Source: Gammaproteobacteria bacterium (GTDB lineage Bacteria > Pseudomonadota > Gammaproteobacteria > GCA-001735895). Taken from it: 35,171 nt of DNA. A program made the translations under genes and the position numbers. Of this stretch, positions 1 through 7,665 are shown piece by piece. Location of the stretch: positions 1 through 35,171 of the forward strand of contig JAJDOF010000044.1 of NCBI GenBank assembly GCA_022340305.1. The letters are read 5' to 3'. Position 1 is the first letter of the stretch, and every line of letters begins with the position of its first letter. The notes below the pieces were generated by a model. It saw only the letters and a list, made by a program, of their open reading frames with translations. It was not told where the DNA came from and did not search any database.

Positions 1-537
1 ATCGGTGTTCCAGCGGTTGCTATGGGCGGCGGCGACATCCTGCCAGCGCTTGAGAAAGGCACGATCGACGCAGCCGAGTGGTGCTGCCCCAAGCCAGACT
101 CCGTCTTTGGTTTCCAGAAAGTGCTAAAGCACTACTACCTCCAGGGTCTGCACCAGGTAGTCGTGAACGCGGACATGTATGTGAATCTCGATTTCTACAA
201 ATCGCTGAGCGCGCTTGAGCAGAAAGCACTGGAAGTGGCGGCAAACGCGTCTCTGTCAAAATCCATGTCCTACCGAATCTTTGAGAACGGTAAGGCGCTG
301 AAAGATCTGACGGATAATCACGGTGTTATCCTGGAAGATACTCCAGCGGATTACTTCACGGAGTACATGGCGGCCTCTAAAAAGTTGCTCGAAGCCGCTG
401 CGAAAGAAAACAAGTTCTTCGCAGAAGTGTGGCAGTCGCAAAAAGATTTCGCCGACACCGTGGTTCCATTCTGGGCCGGTGCACAGACTTCGAATGCAGC
501 TTTGGGTAACGCACACGCAAAAACACTCAAGAAGTAA
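1..537 (+). CDS. TRAP transporter substrate-binding protein, DctP family (C-terminal part)
   Basis: The frame is open from the first base of the window, so the gene starts upstream and only about 178 C-terminal codons are present. It is the periplasmic solute receptor of a tripartite ATP-independent periplasmic transporter, which hands an organic acid-type ligand to the membrane permease. The stretch GGGDILPALEKGTIDAAEW matches the DctP-family signature in which an Ala-Ala-Glu-Trp segment lines the ligand pocket. It is followed by the usual FGFQKVLKHYYLQG-like strand and a helical C-terminus. The next gene is the matching fused permease, 118 bases downstream with a hairpin between them. The substrate cannot be deduced; DctP proteins bind keto, hydroxy, aromatic or sulfonated acids. 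Confidence 0.9.
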   Translation: MGVPAVAMGGGDILPALEKGTIDAAEWCCPKPDSVFGFQKVLKHYYLQGLHQVVVNADMYVNLDFYKSLSALEQKALEVAANASLSKSMSYRIFENGKALKDLTDNHGVILEDTPADYFTEYMAASKKLLEAAAKENKFFAEVWQSQKDFADTVVPFWAGAQTSNAALGNAHAKTLKK

Positions 538-541
538 AAAA

Positions 542-583
542 AGACTTCGTTGCGAGGCCCATCGAGGCCTCGCTTCGAAGTTT
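542..583 (+). terminator. Hairpin between TRAP receptor and permease genes
   Basis: An outer stem ACTTCG (544-549) / CGAAGT (576-581) and an inner stem GCGAGGCC (552-559) / GGCCTCGC (566-573) are separated by a TT/TT internal loop. The hairpin is capped by a 6-nt loop, preceded by an A-run and followed by only three T. Such structures between receptor and permease genes usually cause partial termination or stabilise the receptor message, giving more receptor than permease. The short T-run argues for attenuation or 3'-end protection rather than full termination. Confidence 0.7.
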
Positions 584-642
584 CTGTAAGGGCCTTGGCC
601 CTACCTGAATAATGAGAGCCCAAAATGGGCACAAACATAATA

Positions 643-648
643 GGGGAG
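643..648 (+). promoter_or_regulatory. Ribosome binding site deciding the permease start
   Basis: GGGGAG lies 7 nt before the ATG at 656 but only 1 nt before the ATG at 650. The spacing favours 656 as the translation start of the fused TRAP permease. Confidence 0.65.
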
Positions 649-655
649 AATGGGC

Positions 656-3130
656 ATGGCTGAAGAAGAGGTAAATCCAGAAGAGCTTGAGATTGCGGAC
701 GAACTGATTGCGGAGCGTCGTGCCGAGCGCCCTGGTGAAACGCCAGAGGATATGACTTCCTGGCAACGCCCGATAACCGCAGCGATTGACGTCATTAATT
801 ACCGGGCAGGCCAGATTATTGCCCTGCTCATGGTGCCGCTGATTGCAGTGGTGGTGCTCGAAGTTCTTTCACGAAACTCCTTTGCGATCTTGCAAAATGC
901 TGGATTCGAAGATCTCGCCCAAACCCTTGGACTTGGCCCCACGCTCTGGGTGTATGACACCAGCCGTATGATAGCCGGAGTGCTCTTCATGGCGGCCGCG
1001 GGCTATGGTCTGATGCGCGGGGTTCATATCCGTGCCGATTTCCTCTACCGAAATTGGTCGGCAAAAACACAGGCGACAGTGGATGCAACACTGTACCTCT
1101 TGTTCTTTATGCCTTCGATGATCATCTTCACCATCGTTGCCTCAGATTTCTGGTGGCTTGCCTTTACAAGGGGCGAAACCATGCAGATCGACAGCGCCTG
1201 GGGACCACTTTTGTGGCCCGCGCGCCTGGCGATGCCAGTTGGTAGCTTCCTCTTGATGCTGCAAGGCTTCCCTGAGATTTTCCGCGCATTTCACAAGATG
1301 GGTAAAGAGCGAGAGCGCTGGTTCGTACGGGCCTTGCCTGTCTATATAATCGGACTGATATGGATCTTTCTGGCTATCTTCCAACCGGACATGGTCCCCG
1401 GTGGCGAATGGTTTTCCGACATCATGTCCGCCCGTCCAAACATGGACAAGGCTACCATCGGATTGATCATGCTGGGAGCCATGCTCTTCGTGATCTTTAT
1501 CGGCTTTCCAATTGCGTTCACGTTGATCTTTCTTGCCTTTGTCTTCGGTATCTGGGGCGCCAACTTCAAGCTGACCACGCTGTTGATGACGCTGAACACA
1601 AACTCCACCATGTTGAACGATCAGCTCATGGCCGTGCCGCTCTTTGTCCTGATGGGGATCGTAATGGAAGCGGCGGGTTTGATGGACCGGCTGTTTGCAT
1701 CGATCCAGATGATCATGTCACGCGTCCGCGGCGCGCTGTTCATCGCCGTGCTGATCGTATCCACGATTTTTGCAGCAGCCACTGGCATCGTGGGTGCTTC
1801 AGTGACCCTGCTTGGGATCATGGCTGGCGCGACCATGAGCCGCTCCGGCTATGATGTCAAGCTTGCGGCCGGAACCATCACCGCCGGCGGCACATTGGGC
1901 ATTCTGATCCCGCCCTCGATTATGCTGATCGTCATGGGACCTGTTCTGGAGGTCTCAACCCTTGACCTCTTCCGTGCAGCTTTTATTCCCGGTGCCCTGC
2001 TGGCGTCCCTTTACCTGATCTACACGCTTGGACGCTGCTGGCTGAATCCGGACCTCGGGCCAGTTTTGTCTGAAGAGGATCAACCCCAAACCTCCGCTTT
2101 TTATGGCGCTGAGGTGGCGCTGATTTGCCTGGGCGTTTTGACCGTTTGCCGAGTCTTTGGCCTTGCCATGGGCGGTGCTTTTGGCAGCGTGATTCCATTT
2201 GGCGGCCTGGTCGTTTTTGCCATTACCGGTGCCGTCGCCTATGCCGCATACCGTCGTTTGAATGTACTCAGGATCGTTGTTCCGTTCGCGGTGATCATCC
2301 ACCTCTATATGATCGCTGCGAATATGGGCGAGGATGGTAGCCTGCCGATCTGGTCGATCACCTTAGCTGCATTCACCGTGCTTTTGGCGTATTTGGGACG
2401 GCCGATTTATAGCGCTGCGGCTGAAAGTGAATTCCGTTTCTCGGATCTCTGGAACGAGTTCTTTGCCGGGCTCATGCCGCCCACGATCCTGATTTCTTTT
2501 GCTTTGGGTTCGATTCTCCTTGGCTTCGCAACACCCGCTGAAGCCGCAGCGATGGGCGCCTTTGGTGCCATCTTGTTATCTCTTGGTTACGGCAAGTTCA
2601 CCTTTCCCAGTTTCTTTGACAGTCTGGTTAAAGCCCTGGAGATCACGGTTTTGATCATGTTCCTGGTTGCCGCATCGAACTTCTTTGGCGCCCAATTCAG
2701 TGCTTTGGGCACGCCAAAGATGATGACTGAAATGCTACTTGGCCTCGAAATGTCGCCTTACCTCATTCTGATCGTGGTTATGGCACTGATCTTCCTTCTG
2801 GGTTGGCCACTGGAGTGGGTGCCTATTGTTCTGATCGTTGTGCCAATTTTGCTACCGACAGTCGAAGCGTTGGAAGTCCATGGGCTGGATCGCTACGACC
2901 TGATGGTCTGGTTTGGCATTCTGGTCGCGGTGAACCTGCAGACCGCATGGCTATCCCCACCTGTGGCCTTGTCGGCCTACTTTCTGAAGGGGGTCGTGCC
3001 GAATTGGGATCTCAAGGACATCTATCTGGGCATGATGCAGTTCATGATGATTCAACTCATCGGTCTCACCCTGCTGTTTGCCTTCCCGCAACTTGTGCTT
3101 TGGCTACCCAGAGTAATGTCTGGTGGGTAA
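656..3130 (+). CDS. TRAP transporter fused permease (DctQ-DctM)
   Basis: A polytopic inner-membrane protein of 824 residues. A charged N-terminal tail (about 1-40) is followed by a DctQ-like four-helix small subunit (about 45-230) fused to a DctM-like large subunit. The DctM part carries the family signature GGTLGILIPPSIMLI near residues 408-423, a second repeat with TPAEAAAMGAFGA, and the C-terminal NLQTAWLSPPVALSAYF stretch near 758-775. It couples sodium-driven uptake to the upstream receptor. The segment between the two DctM halves is longer than in a typical 430-residue DctM, with additional hydrophobic segments, which explains much of the large size. The start at 656 is chosen from the Shine-Dalgarno spacing; 650 is the alternative. 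Confidence 0.92.
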   Translation: MAEEEVNPEELEIADELIAERRAERPGETPEDMTSWQRPITAAIDVINYRAGQIIALLMVPLIAVVVLEVLSRNSFAILQNAGFEDLAQTLGLGPTLWVYDTSRMIAGVLFMAAAGYGLMRGVHIRADFLYRNWSAKTQATVDATLYLLFFMPSMIIFTIVASDFWWLAFTRGETMQIDSAWGPLLWPARLAMPVGSFLLMLQGFPEIFRAFHKMGKERERWFVRALPVYIIGLIWIFLAIFQPDMVPGGEWFSDIMSARPNMDKATIGLIMLGAMLFVIFIGFPIAFTLIFLAFVFGIWGANFKLTTLLMTLNTNSTMLNDQLMAVPLFVLMGIVMEAAGLMDRLFASIQMIMSRVRGALFIAVLIVSTIFAAATGIVGASVTLLGIMAGATMSRSGYDVKLAAGTITAGGTLGILIPPSIMLIVMGPVLEVSTLDLFRAAFIPGALLASLYLIYTLGRCWLNPDLGPVLSEEDQPQTSAFYGAEVALICLGVLTVCRVFGLAMGGAFGSVIPFGGLVVFAITGAVAYAAYRRLNVLRIVVPFAVIIHLYMIAANMGEDGSLPIWSITLAAFTVLLAYLGRPIYSAAAESEFRFSDLWNEFFAGLMPPTILISFALGSILLGFATPAEAAAMGAFGAILLSLGYGKFTFPSFFDSLVKALEITVLIMFLVAASNFFGAQFSALGTPKMMTEMLLGLEMSPYLILIVVMALIFLLGWPLEWVPIVLIVVPILLPTVEALEVHGLDRYDLMVWFGILVAVNLQTAWLSPPVALSAYFLKGVVPNWDLKDIYLGMMQFMMIQLIGLTLLFAFPQLVLWLPRVMSGG

Positions 3131-3166
3131 ATAATTAACCCGGCGACAATATATGTTGTATTCAGC

Positions 3167-3260
3167 CAGACTGAGCTCGCCTGTGGCAAGGCATCGGAAC
3201 GCCGCTGTAGCCACTTTACAGCAAGTTCCGATAACGCCGCCCACAGGTGAGCTCAGTCTG
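3167..3260. repeat. 94-nt three-tier inverted repeat
   Basis: The outer arms 3167-3186 and 3241-3260 are 20 nt and complementary at 19 positions (the odd one is G:T). Inside them ATCGGAAC (3193-3200) pairs with GTTCCGAT (3225-3232). At the tip GCTGTA (3204-3209) pairs with TACAGC (3217-3222). The element begins 36 nt after the permease stop and has no T-run after it. It could be an extended REP/BIME or MITE-like repeat, or a structured 3' untranslated region protecting the TRAP message. No clear target-site duplication was seen. Confidence 0.75.
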
Positions 3261-3327
3261 TCCTAACATTCAATATTTCAATGAGCTAGAGACGTCCACA
3301 ATGCACCATCTCTTCGTTGCAGTGCTT

Positions 3328-3348
3328 GCCAATAGATTCACTATTGGC
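3328..3348. promoter_or_regulatory. Palindrome upstream of the IclR gene, candidate operator
   Basis: GCCAATAG-N5-CTATTGGC is a perfect 8-bp inverted repeat over 21 bp, ending 44 bp before the start codon of the IclR regulator. IclR-family dimers bind palindromes of about this size, often in their own promoter, so autoregulation is a fair inference. No second copy was seen in the window; targets upstream of the TRAP operon would lie outside it. Confidence 0.5.
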
Positions 3349-3392
3349 TGCGCACGGCATGCTGATATCTATCCTGGCAAAGGCGGGCAGGT

Positions 3393-4154
3393 ATGAAACG
3401 CGAACGCGGTTCAACCATCGAACGCGTGCTCGATATCCTCGAAACCGTGGCGGCGTCGCCCAAACCGCTTAGCGCAACTGATATCAATGAAGTTCTGGAC
3501 CTGCCCAAGGCCACCGCACACCGCCTTTGTTCCGAGCTCGAAGCTCATGGGTATCTGCTGAAACGTATCGATGGCAAGAACTACCAGCCGGGTAACCGCC
3601 TCTTTGACGTTGCGGTTGGCGTGTTGGCCAACGAACGCTTCAGTGCCACCCGACACGCTATTTTGACAGCGCTATCGGAAAAAGTTGGCGAAACCTGCAA
3701 CATCGCCTACCCCGATGGGCTTTCCATGGCTTATTCTGATCGAGTTGAGACCAAAGCTCCGCTACGCCTGCAATTTTCCATTGGCATGCGCGTGCCACTT
3801 TACTGCACCGCCAGCGGCAAGCTCTACCTCAGCACACTGCCGAAATCCCGACGCAAATCGGTTATCGGTAAATTGAAACTGGAAAAACGCGCCAAGAACA
3901 CGATCACCGACCCCGAGCTATTGATAGCCGAAATAGACCTGATCGAAAAACGCCAGTTCTCGATCGACAACCAGGAGCTGTACGACGATGTAATCGCCAT
4001 CGCGGTGCCGATCAAGGATAAACACGATCGCTTTTACAGCTCGCTCGCCATCCAGGCCCCGGTGTCGCGGATCTCGGCCGACAACAGCGATCGTTACCTG
4101 CCGCTGCTGCGCGAAGCGGCGCAGGAGCTTTCGCTGCTGGCCGGCGACGACTGA
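3393..4154 (+). CDS. IclR-family transcriptional regulator
   Basis: A 253-residue protein of normal IclR length. The N-terminal winged helix-turn-helix (about 8-70) contains the typical STIERVLDILETVA opening and the recognition segment LDLPKATAHRLCSELEAHGY. The C-terminal effector domain (about 80-250) shows the family strand order, including GMRVPLYCTASGKLYLS, where the small ligand pocket forms, and DDVIAIAVPIKD. Such regulators sense aromatic or short organic acids in the cytoplasm. It is on the same strand as the TRAP operon but 262 bp downstream, with its own palindrome in front, so it probably controls that transporter and itself. The effector is unknown. Confidence 0.93.
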   Translation: MKRERGSTIERVLDILETVAASPKPLSATDINEVLDLPKATAHRLCSELEAHGYLLKRIDGKNYQPGNRLFDVAVGVLANERFSATRHAILTALSEKVGETCNIAYPDGLSMAYSDRVETKAPLRLQFSIGMRVPLYCTASGKLYLSTLPKSRRKSVIGKLKLEKRAKNTITDPELLIAEIDLIEKRQFSIDNQELYDDVIAIAVPIKDKHDRFYSSLAIQAPVSRISADNSDRYLPLLREAAQELSLLAGDD

Positions 4155-4352
4155 TTACCAGGTCCGGCGCGAGGCCGATTGCGCCAGCCACACTGCTACC
4201 GCGTTCATCTCCAACCAGGCCAACAGCTGGCCGAGCTATATCTTCATGATCCGCATACCCGGCTCGACGACATAGCGTCAATCCGCGCCAATCTGCATCA
4301 GCAAGCGCAGGATTGCCTGCTGGACGGCATCCGCCTTGCCATGTCAGACTGA
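4155..4352 (+). pseudogene. Possible decayed coding fragment
   Basis: No ORF with a good start is present, yet two frames read like protein. From 4153 to 4275 frame 1 gives text such as FISNQANSWPSYIFM. From about 4221 to the TGA at 4350 frame 3 gives QLAELYLHDPHTRLDDIASI followed by RANLHQQAQDCLLDGIRLA. Joining the two needs one frameshift near 4215-4225. This suggests a remnant of an unrecognised gene directly behind the IclR gene. It may equally be non-coding sequence with coding-like composition; the call is tentative. Confidence 0.25.
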
Positions 4353-4383
4353 GTTTTTGCCGTCTGAATCGATCGACTAAACC

Positions 4384-4620
4384 ATGCACCTCATCCAGTT
4401 ACTGTTCATCATCCTGGTGATCCTGATCCTTGCCGGCCTGCTGATCGATGGTGCCCTGACCCGTGCGGTCTGGGTCAAGGGAACCCGCAACGGTTTGTTC
4501 AGTTTCCGCCACTGGGCGCATAAGCGTGAGCGTGATGCAGAAGCCTGGATCTACTGGTTTGCGATGAGCTTTTACGCCCTGGCATTGCTGTGCCTGTGCG
4601 CATACCTGCTGCTCGGTTGA
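4384..4620 (+). CDS. Small two-helix membrane protein, function unknown
   Basis: The 78-residue product has an N-terminal hydrophobic helix (about 4-22, LLFIILVILILAGLLIDGA), a basic middle with KGTRNG and HWAHKRERDAEAW, and a second hydrophobic helix (about 57-77). The pattern is that of a small inner-membrane protein with a cytoplasmic or periplasmic loop between two helices. No clear Shine-Dalgarno sequence precedes the ATG. It stands alone between the IclR gene and the next gene, and no family is recognised with confidence. The regular hydrophobicity and codon use support a real gene. Confidence 0.6.
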   Translation: MHLIQLLFIILVILILAGLLIDGALTRAVWVKGTRNGLFSFRHWAHKRERDAEAWIYWFAMSFYALALLCLCAYLLLG

Positions 4621-4788
4621 ACTATTGCGGCTGCCAGTAACCCTTCGCATCGTGGCAATCTTGCTGAGCCACTGATCCGAATCGCTACCCCCAGCGTACA
4701 AAAAAATACTCCCTGGTCTGACTCGCTAGCTGCCACCTGTCGACCGGACAACCCGCGTCAACCCCAACCCACCGGACCGCTTTCGACC

Positions 4789-5301
4789 ATGAACATCTTT
4801 GTGCTGGATACCGACATCGAACGCTGCGCGCGTTACCACTGCGATCAGCACGTGGTCAAGATGATCCTCGAGAGCGTGCAACTGCTGTGTACCGCGCTCA
4901 ATAAAAAAGGCTACTCGACGCCGTATAAATCAACGCACCAGCAACACCCCTGCGTGCTGTGGGTGGAACACTCCTGGCAAAATTTCTGCTGGCTCGACGA
5001 ACTGACGCGCGCCCTCAATGCCGAGTACCGCTACCGCTTCGAAAAGTCAGTGGATCACAGGTCGCTCGCCGTACTCGACGCGATACAACAGCATCGCTTC
5101 GAAGACCACGGCCTGACCGAGTTCGCCCAGGCCATGCCCGATCAATACAAGGTCGTCGGCGACCCGGTGCTTGCCTACCGCCAGTTCTACCGCGGTGAGA
5201 AAATGCATTTTGCACGCTGGACGCGGCGTCGATTTCCCCGCTGGATCCATGACGCCCCGATCAACGACAGCTTTTCAGATCGTAAACCGACACAGGTTTA
5301 G
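4789..5301 (+). CDS. Conserved protein of the phage/bacterial MNIFVLD...HCDxHVVKMILE family
   Basis: The 170-residue product opens with MNIFVLDTDIERCARYHCDQ and continues HVVKMILESVQLL. This strongly conserved pattern is known from phage and gammaproteobacterial proteins, some of which databases label as pyrimidine-dimer glycosylase-like; I treat that label as unproven. Other conserved-looking features are STHQQHPCVLWV and the basic tail HFARWTRRRFPRWI. The conserved Cys/His/Asp residues near the N-terminus would suit a nucleotide or metal site. It has no partner genes, and its 3' end overlaps the convergent cyclase gene by 41 bp. The C-terminal residues after RWI fall mostly in the overlap and look unconstrained. 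Confidence 0.8.
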   Translation: MNIFVLDTDIERCARYHCDQHVVKMILESVQLLCTALNKKGYSTPYKSTHQQHPCVLWVEHSWQNFCWLDELTRALNAEYRYRFEKSVDHRSLAVLDAIQQHRFEDHGLTEFAQAMPDQYKVVGDPVLAYRQFYRGEKMHFARWTRRRFPRWIHDAPINDSFSDRKPTQV

Positions 5302-6412
5302 CAATACCCTTCAATTCCAGCTCGCCGAGACGATCCGCGTCGACCTTTTCCTCTACCGCAATATAGGTCTTGCTGCTGATCAGAATCTGACCATCGCCGG
5401 CCTCGTCGCACAGGCGCGAAGCGAGATTGACGACATTGCCGTTGGCGGTGTAATCGTAGCGATCCTGGTAGCCGACCACACCCAGTGTCGCGTATCCGGC
5501 GGCGATGCCGATGCCAAACCCGAGTTGGTAGCCCTGTTTACGCCACTGCCGATTGCATTCGTTGAATCGTTCGCGCATCGCCAGCGCCAGCCCGATCGCC
5601 TTCATTTCCGGCTCATCACAGGGAATCGGATCGTTGAAAAAAATCATCAGACCGTCGCCCGCACGATGGTCGATGGTGCCACCATGCTCGGCCACCAGGC
5701 GCCCCATGTTTTCATGGTAGGCCTGCAACACGTCCATCACTTCTTCCGGCTCCATACTCTCGGAAAAGCGGGTGAAATCGCGAATATCACAGAACAGCGC
5801 GACAATGTAACAGCGATGGCTTTCCAGCAGGGCGACCTGCTGTTCTGCGAGCACAATTTGCGCCACCTCGGGTGCCAGAAACTGTTTCAACCTGGCCAGC
5901 TTTTCGATTTCATCACCCTGGCTATCGACACGCTGCTCGAGGCCCAGATTGAGATGCGCCAGTTCGCTCGCCTGTTGCGACAGCAGCGTGGCCTGATCCT
6001 CGACCTCGCGATTCAATTGCATCAGGCGCGCATTCTGATTCAACAGTGCCGCGACCACCAGCAGGATATAACCGGAAACCTCGAGCGTCGGACTATAATC
6101 CGTGTAAAGCGTCGCGATAATAATGCATACACCGACTGCGCCAAGGATCAGGGGATGCCTCTTGCCGTGACAGCGCAGGTCCCGGTAGAGGCCGAAAATT
6201 GCGATGACGCCGAGCATCCACATCAGCAGCGCCTGCAAGTGCGGATTGAAATCGAGTTGGGCGAAACCGAAAGCGGAAAGTACGCCAAGAATGACCACCT
6301 TGCCGTAACAGACGAACAACGAGGCTCCAGCGCCAAAATAGGCCAGCGCACCGAAGGGGAAACGGCTCCACGGGGTTGCGTCGTTATCGCTGATCGTTGG
6401 ACTGTATACCAT
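5261..6412 (-). CDS. Membrane-bound class III adenylate/guanylate cyclase
   Basis: A 383-residue protein with about four N-terminal membrane helices (roughly 20-125), a coiled coil (about 127-175, heptad-like QLNREVEDQATLLSQQASEL) and a C-terminal class III cyclase domain (about 195-380). The metal-binding aspartates are present as D209 (FCDIRDFT) and D253 (AGDGLMIFF). The transition-state Asn and Arg are N329 and R333 (VNLASRL). The purine-selecting positions are unusual: the Lys that follows GGTID in typical adenylate cyclases is H249, and the Asp of G-D-x-V-N is N326. Synthesis of cAMP or cGMP from the triphosphate at the membrane is expected, but the base specificity is open. A decayed relative lies 161 bp upstream on the other strand. 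Confidence 0.9.
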   Translation of the reverse strand: MVYSPTISDNDATPWSRFPFGALAYFGAGASLFVCYGKVVILGVLSAFGFAQLDFNPHLQALLMWMLGVIAIFGLYRDLRCHGKRHPLILGAVGVCIIIATLYTDYSPTLEVSGYILLVVAALLNQNARLMQLNREVEDQATLLSQQASELAHLNLGLEQRVDSQGDEIEKLARLKQFLAPEVAQIVLAEQQVALLESHRCYIVALFCDIRDFTRFSESMEPEEVMDVLQAYHENMGRLVAEHGGTIDHRAGDGLMIFFNDPIPCDEPEMKAIGLALAMRERFNECNRQWRKQGYQLGFGIGIAAGYATLGVVGYQDRYDYTANGNVVNLASRLCDEAGDGQILISSKTYIAVEEKVDADRLGELELKGIAKPVSVYDLKSCR

Positions 6413-6479
6413 TGGTATCTAACCGCTTCGATAGTCCGGGGACTGCCACCGGTAAATATTACAGCAGTCACACCGACGG

Positions 6480-6485
6480 ATTATA
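6480..6485 (-). promoter_or_regulatory. Candidate -10 element of the cyclase gene
   Basis: TATAAT is read on the minus strand 68 nt upstream of the cyclase start. No good TTGACA-like -35 is found at 17 nt, so this is a weak call resting on the -10 match alone. Confidence 0.3.
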
Positions 6486-6573
6486 GCTTTCACTGGCAGG
6501 CCCGACCAGTCTCCCTTACCTGCGACCGACAGATAGGCTGCAGACCCGGAGACTTTTCTAGTATGTTCGCGCT

Positions 6574-6910
6574 ATGAGCAGCCCGTTCAACCAGCATAAG
6601 CTGACGAAAATATTTGAGGCCTACGTCGCGGGTTACAGCCGTCTCATAACACGCGACGAACGTGACACACACCAGCGCACCATGGCGCTGCTGGATTAAG
6701 CCAGCGAAATCATCACGGCCAGCGGTGGCTCAATGCTGAGCTATGCTGGTGGCGCGATACTGGCGGACTTTCCGAGCATTCTGAAAGCCGTGCACAGCAG
6801 CATCGATATTCAGATCGAACTCGAACTGCGAACTCAACCCTGTCCGTCACCCTGCAGCCAGCGCGGAACACTTTTATGGCGGATTGATCAAAGCCGGGGT
6901 GCCCGAATAG
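6574..6910 (+). pseudogene. Decayed second class III cyclase gene (N-terminus joined to C-terminal tail)
   Basis: The ATG at 6574 opens a frame reading HKLTKIFEAYVAGYSRLITR, matching the start of soluble TPR-type adenylate cyclases (usual pattern LTAIxAADVAGYSRLM). An in-frame TAA at 6697-6699 interrupts it. The same frame then resumes with EIITASGGSMLSYAGG and ADFPSILKAVHSSIDIQ, matching the following GDG...EFPSVVEAVRCAVxIQ part. Both catalytic Asp positions are lost (to Y and G). At 6863-6910 another frame reads AEHFYGGLIKAGVPE and stops, like the last residues of such proteins (GLRKAGLPE). The gene therefore looks like an internal deletion plus a nonsense mutation plus a frameshift. The TPR region is missing. 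Confidence 0.75.
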
Positions 6911-7044
6911 ATCGAATGGCCAGGCACTGCATCGGGCCAGTGGTTGTGCAGTCGAAATGCTGCTGCTTGTTGAGGATCGGGTGAAAAACACGAAGACTGC
7001 ACGAGGGCCGGGCAGAGTATCACCGCTACGGGGGCGATAACACT

Positions 7045-7073
7045 TTGACTGTGTGCTGCAGTCTTTCTATGAT
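7045..7073 (+). promoter_or_regulatory. Sigma-70 promoter of the thioesterase gene
   Basis: TTGACT (7045-7050), a 17-bp spacer and TATGAT (7068-7073) form a near-consensus promoter. Transcription would start near 7080, giving a leader of about 25 nt before the ATG at 7106. The alternative TTG start at 7073 lies in the -10 element and is therefore excluded. Confidence 0.75.
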
Positions 7074-7105
7074 TGCTGCTCCTCACCACCACAAGGCCTC
7101 TCCAC

Positions 7106-7486
7106 ATGTCCGACAAACCTCGCGGCGAACTCACCACGCGCACCCTCGCCATGCCTGCCGATCAAAATCCGGCGGGCGATATTTTTGGTGGCTGGGTGCT
7201 GTCGCAAATGGATATCGCCGGTGGCATCTGCGCGGCCGAACGTGCGCAATGTCGCACCGTCACGGTGGCACTCGACGGCATGAGCTTTATCCGCCCGGTC
7301 AAGGTGGGCGACATCCTCTGCGTCTATACCGAGGTCGAGCGCGTCGGCAATACCTCGCTCGAGATTCACGTCGAGGCCTGGGTGCACCGCGACCGTGCGC
7401 GCAATACCGTCAAGGTGACCGAGGCCAAGTTCAAGTTCGTCGCGCTCGACATCGATGGCCGTCCGCGCCCGGTTGCGCAAGCCTGA
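7106..7486 (+). CDS. yciA: YciA-type acyl-CoA thioesterase
   Basis: A 126-residue hotdog-fold protein, close to the usual YciA length of about 130. It hydrolyses a range of short and long acyl-CoA esters to free acid and CoA in the cytoplasm. The diagnostic opening GELTTRTLAMPADQNPAGD is followed by IFGGWVLSQMDIAGG, containing Asn21, Asp25 and the hotdog helix. The start at 7106 is chosen because MSDKPRGEL is the family N-terminus, AAGG lies 9 nt upstream, and the longer frame would begin inside the promoter. The gene is monocistronic. A decayed copy of its last third sits about 4 kb away, behind the deacetylase gene. Confidence 0.93.
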   Translation: MSDKPRGELTTRTLAMPADQNPAGDIFGGWVLSQMDIAGGICAAERAQCRTVTVALDGMSFIRPVKVGDILCVYTEVERVGNTSLEIHVEAWVHRDRARNTVKVTEAKFKFVALDIDGRPRPVAQA

Positions 7487-7665
7487 GAAAATACACCAGC
7501 CCGGCAAAGTCCTGCGCGACGACTAGCAATTCGGGTTTGACAGGTAACATTTTCCGATGCCTGCGCGACACTAACATCGGTACCCGCCACAGCAGGATTC
7601 AATAACATCAGTGGATTTTTTCACTCTGTCCCTGTATTTTGCCAGGCGAGACCAGGCGGACCTTG

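Noticed and set aside
589-602. Palindrome AGGGCC-TT-GGCCCT
   Set aside because: The 2-nt loop is too tight for a full hairpin, and there is no clear role besides the stronger hairpin just before it.
4345-4368. TCAGAC/GTCTGA inverted repeat as a terminator
   Set aside because: The stem is only 6 bp with a 12-nt loop and has no T-run after it.
5171-6577. A 468-codon plus-strand open frame
   Set aside because: It is antisense to the intact cyclase gene, whose motifs are unmistakable; its translation shows no domain and is rich in shadow-type composition.
7511-7569. Direct repeat of CCTGCGCGAC (7511-7520 and 7560-7569)
   Set aside because: Only two 10-mers of common composition, with no further units or spacer pattern; not a repeat array.
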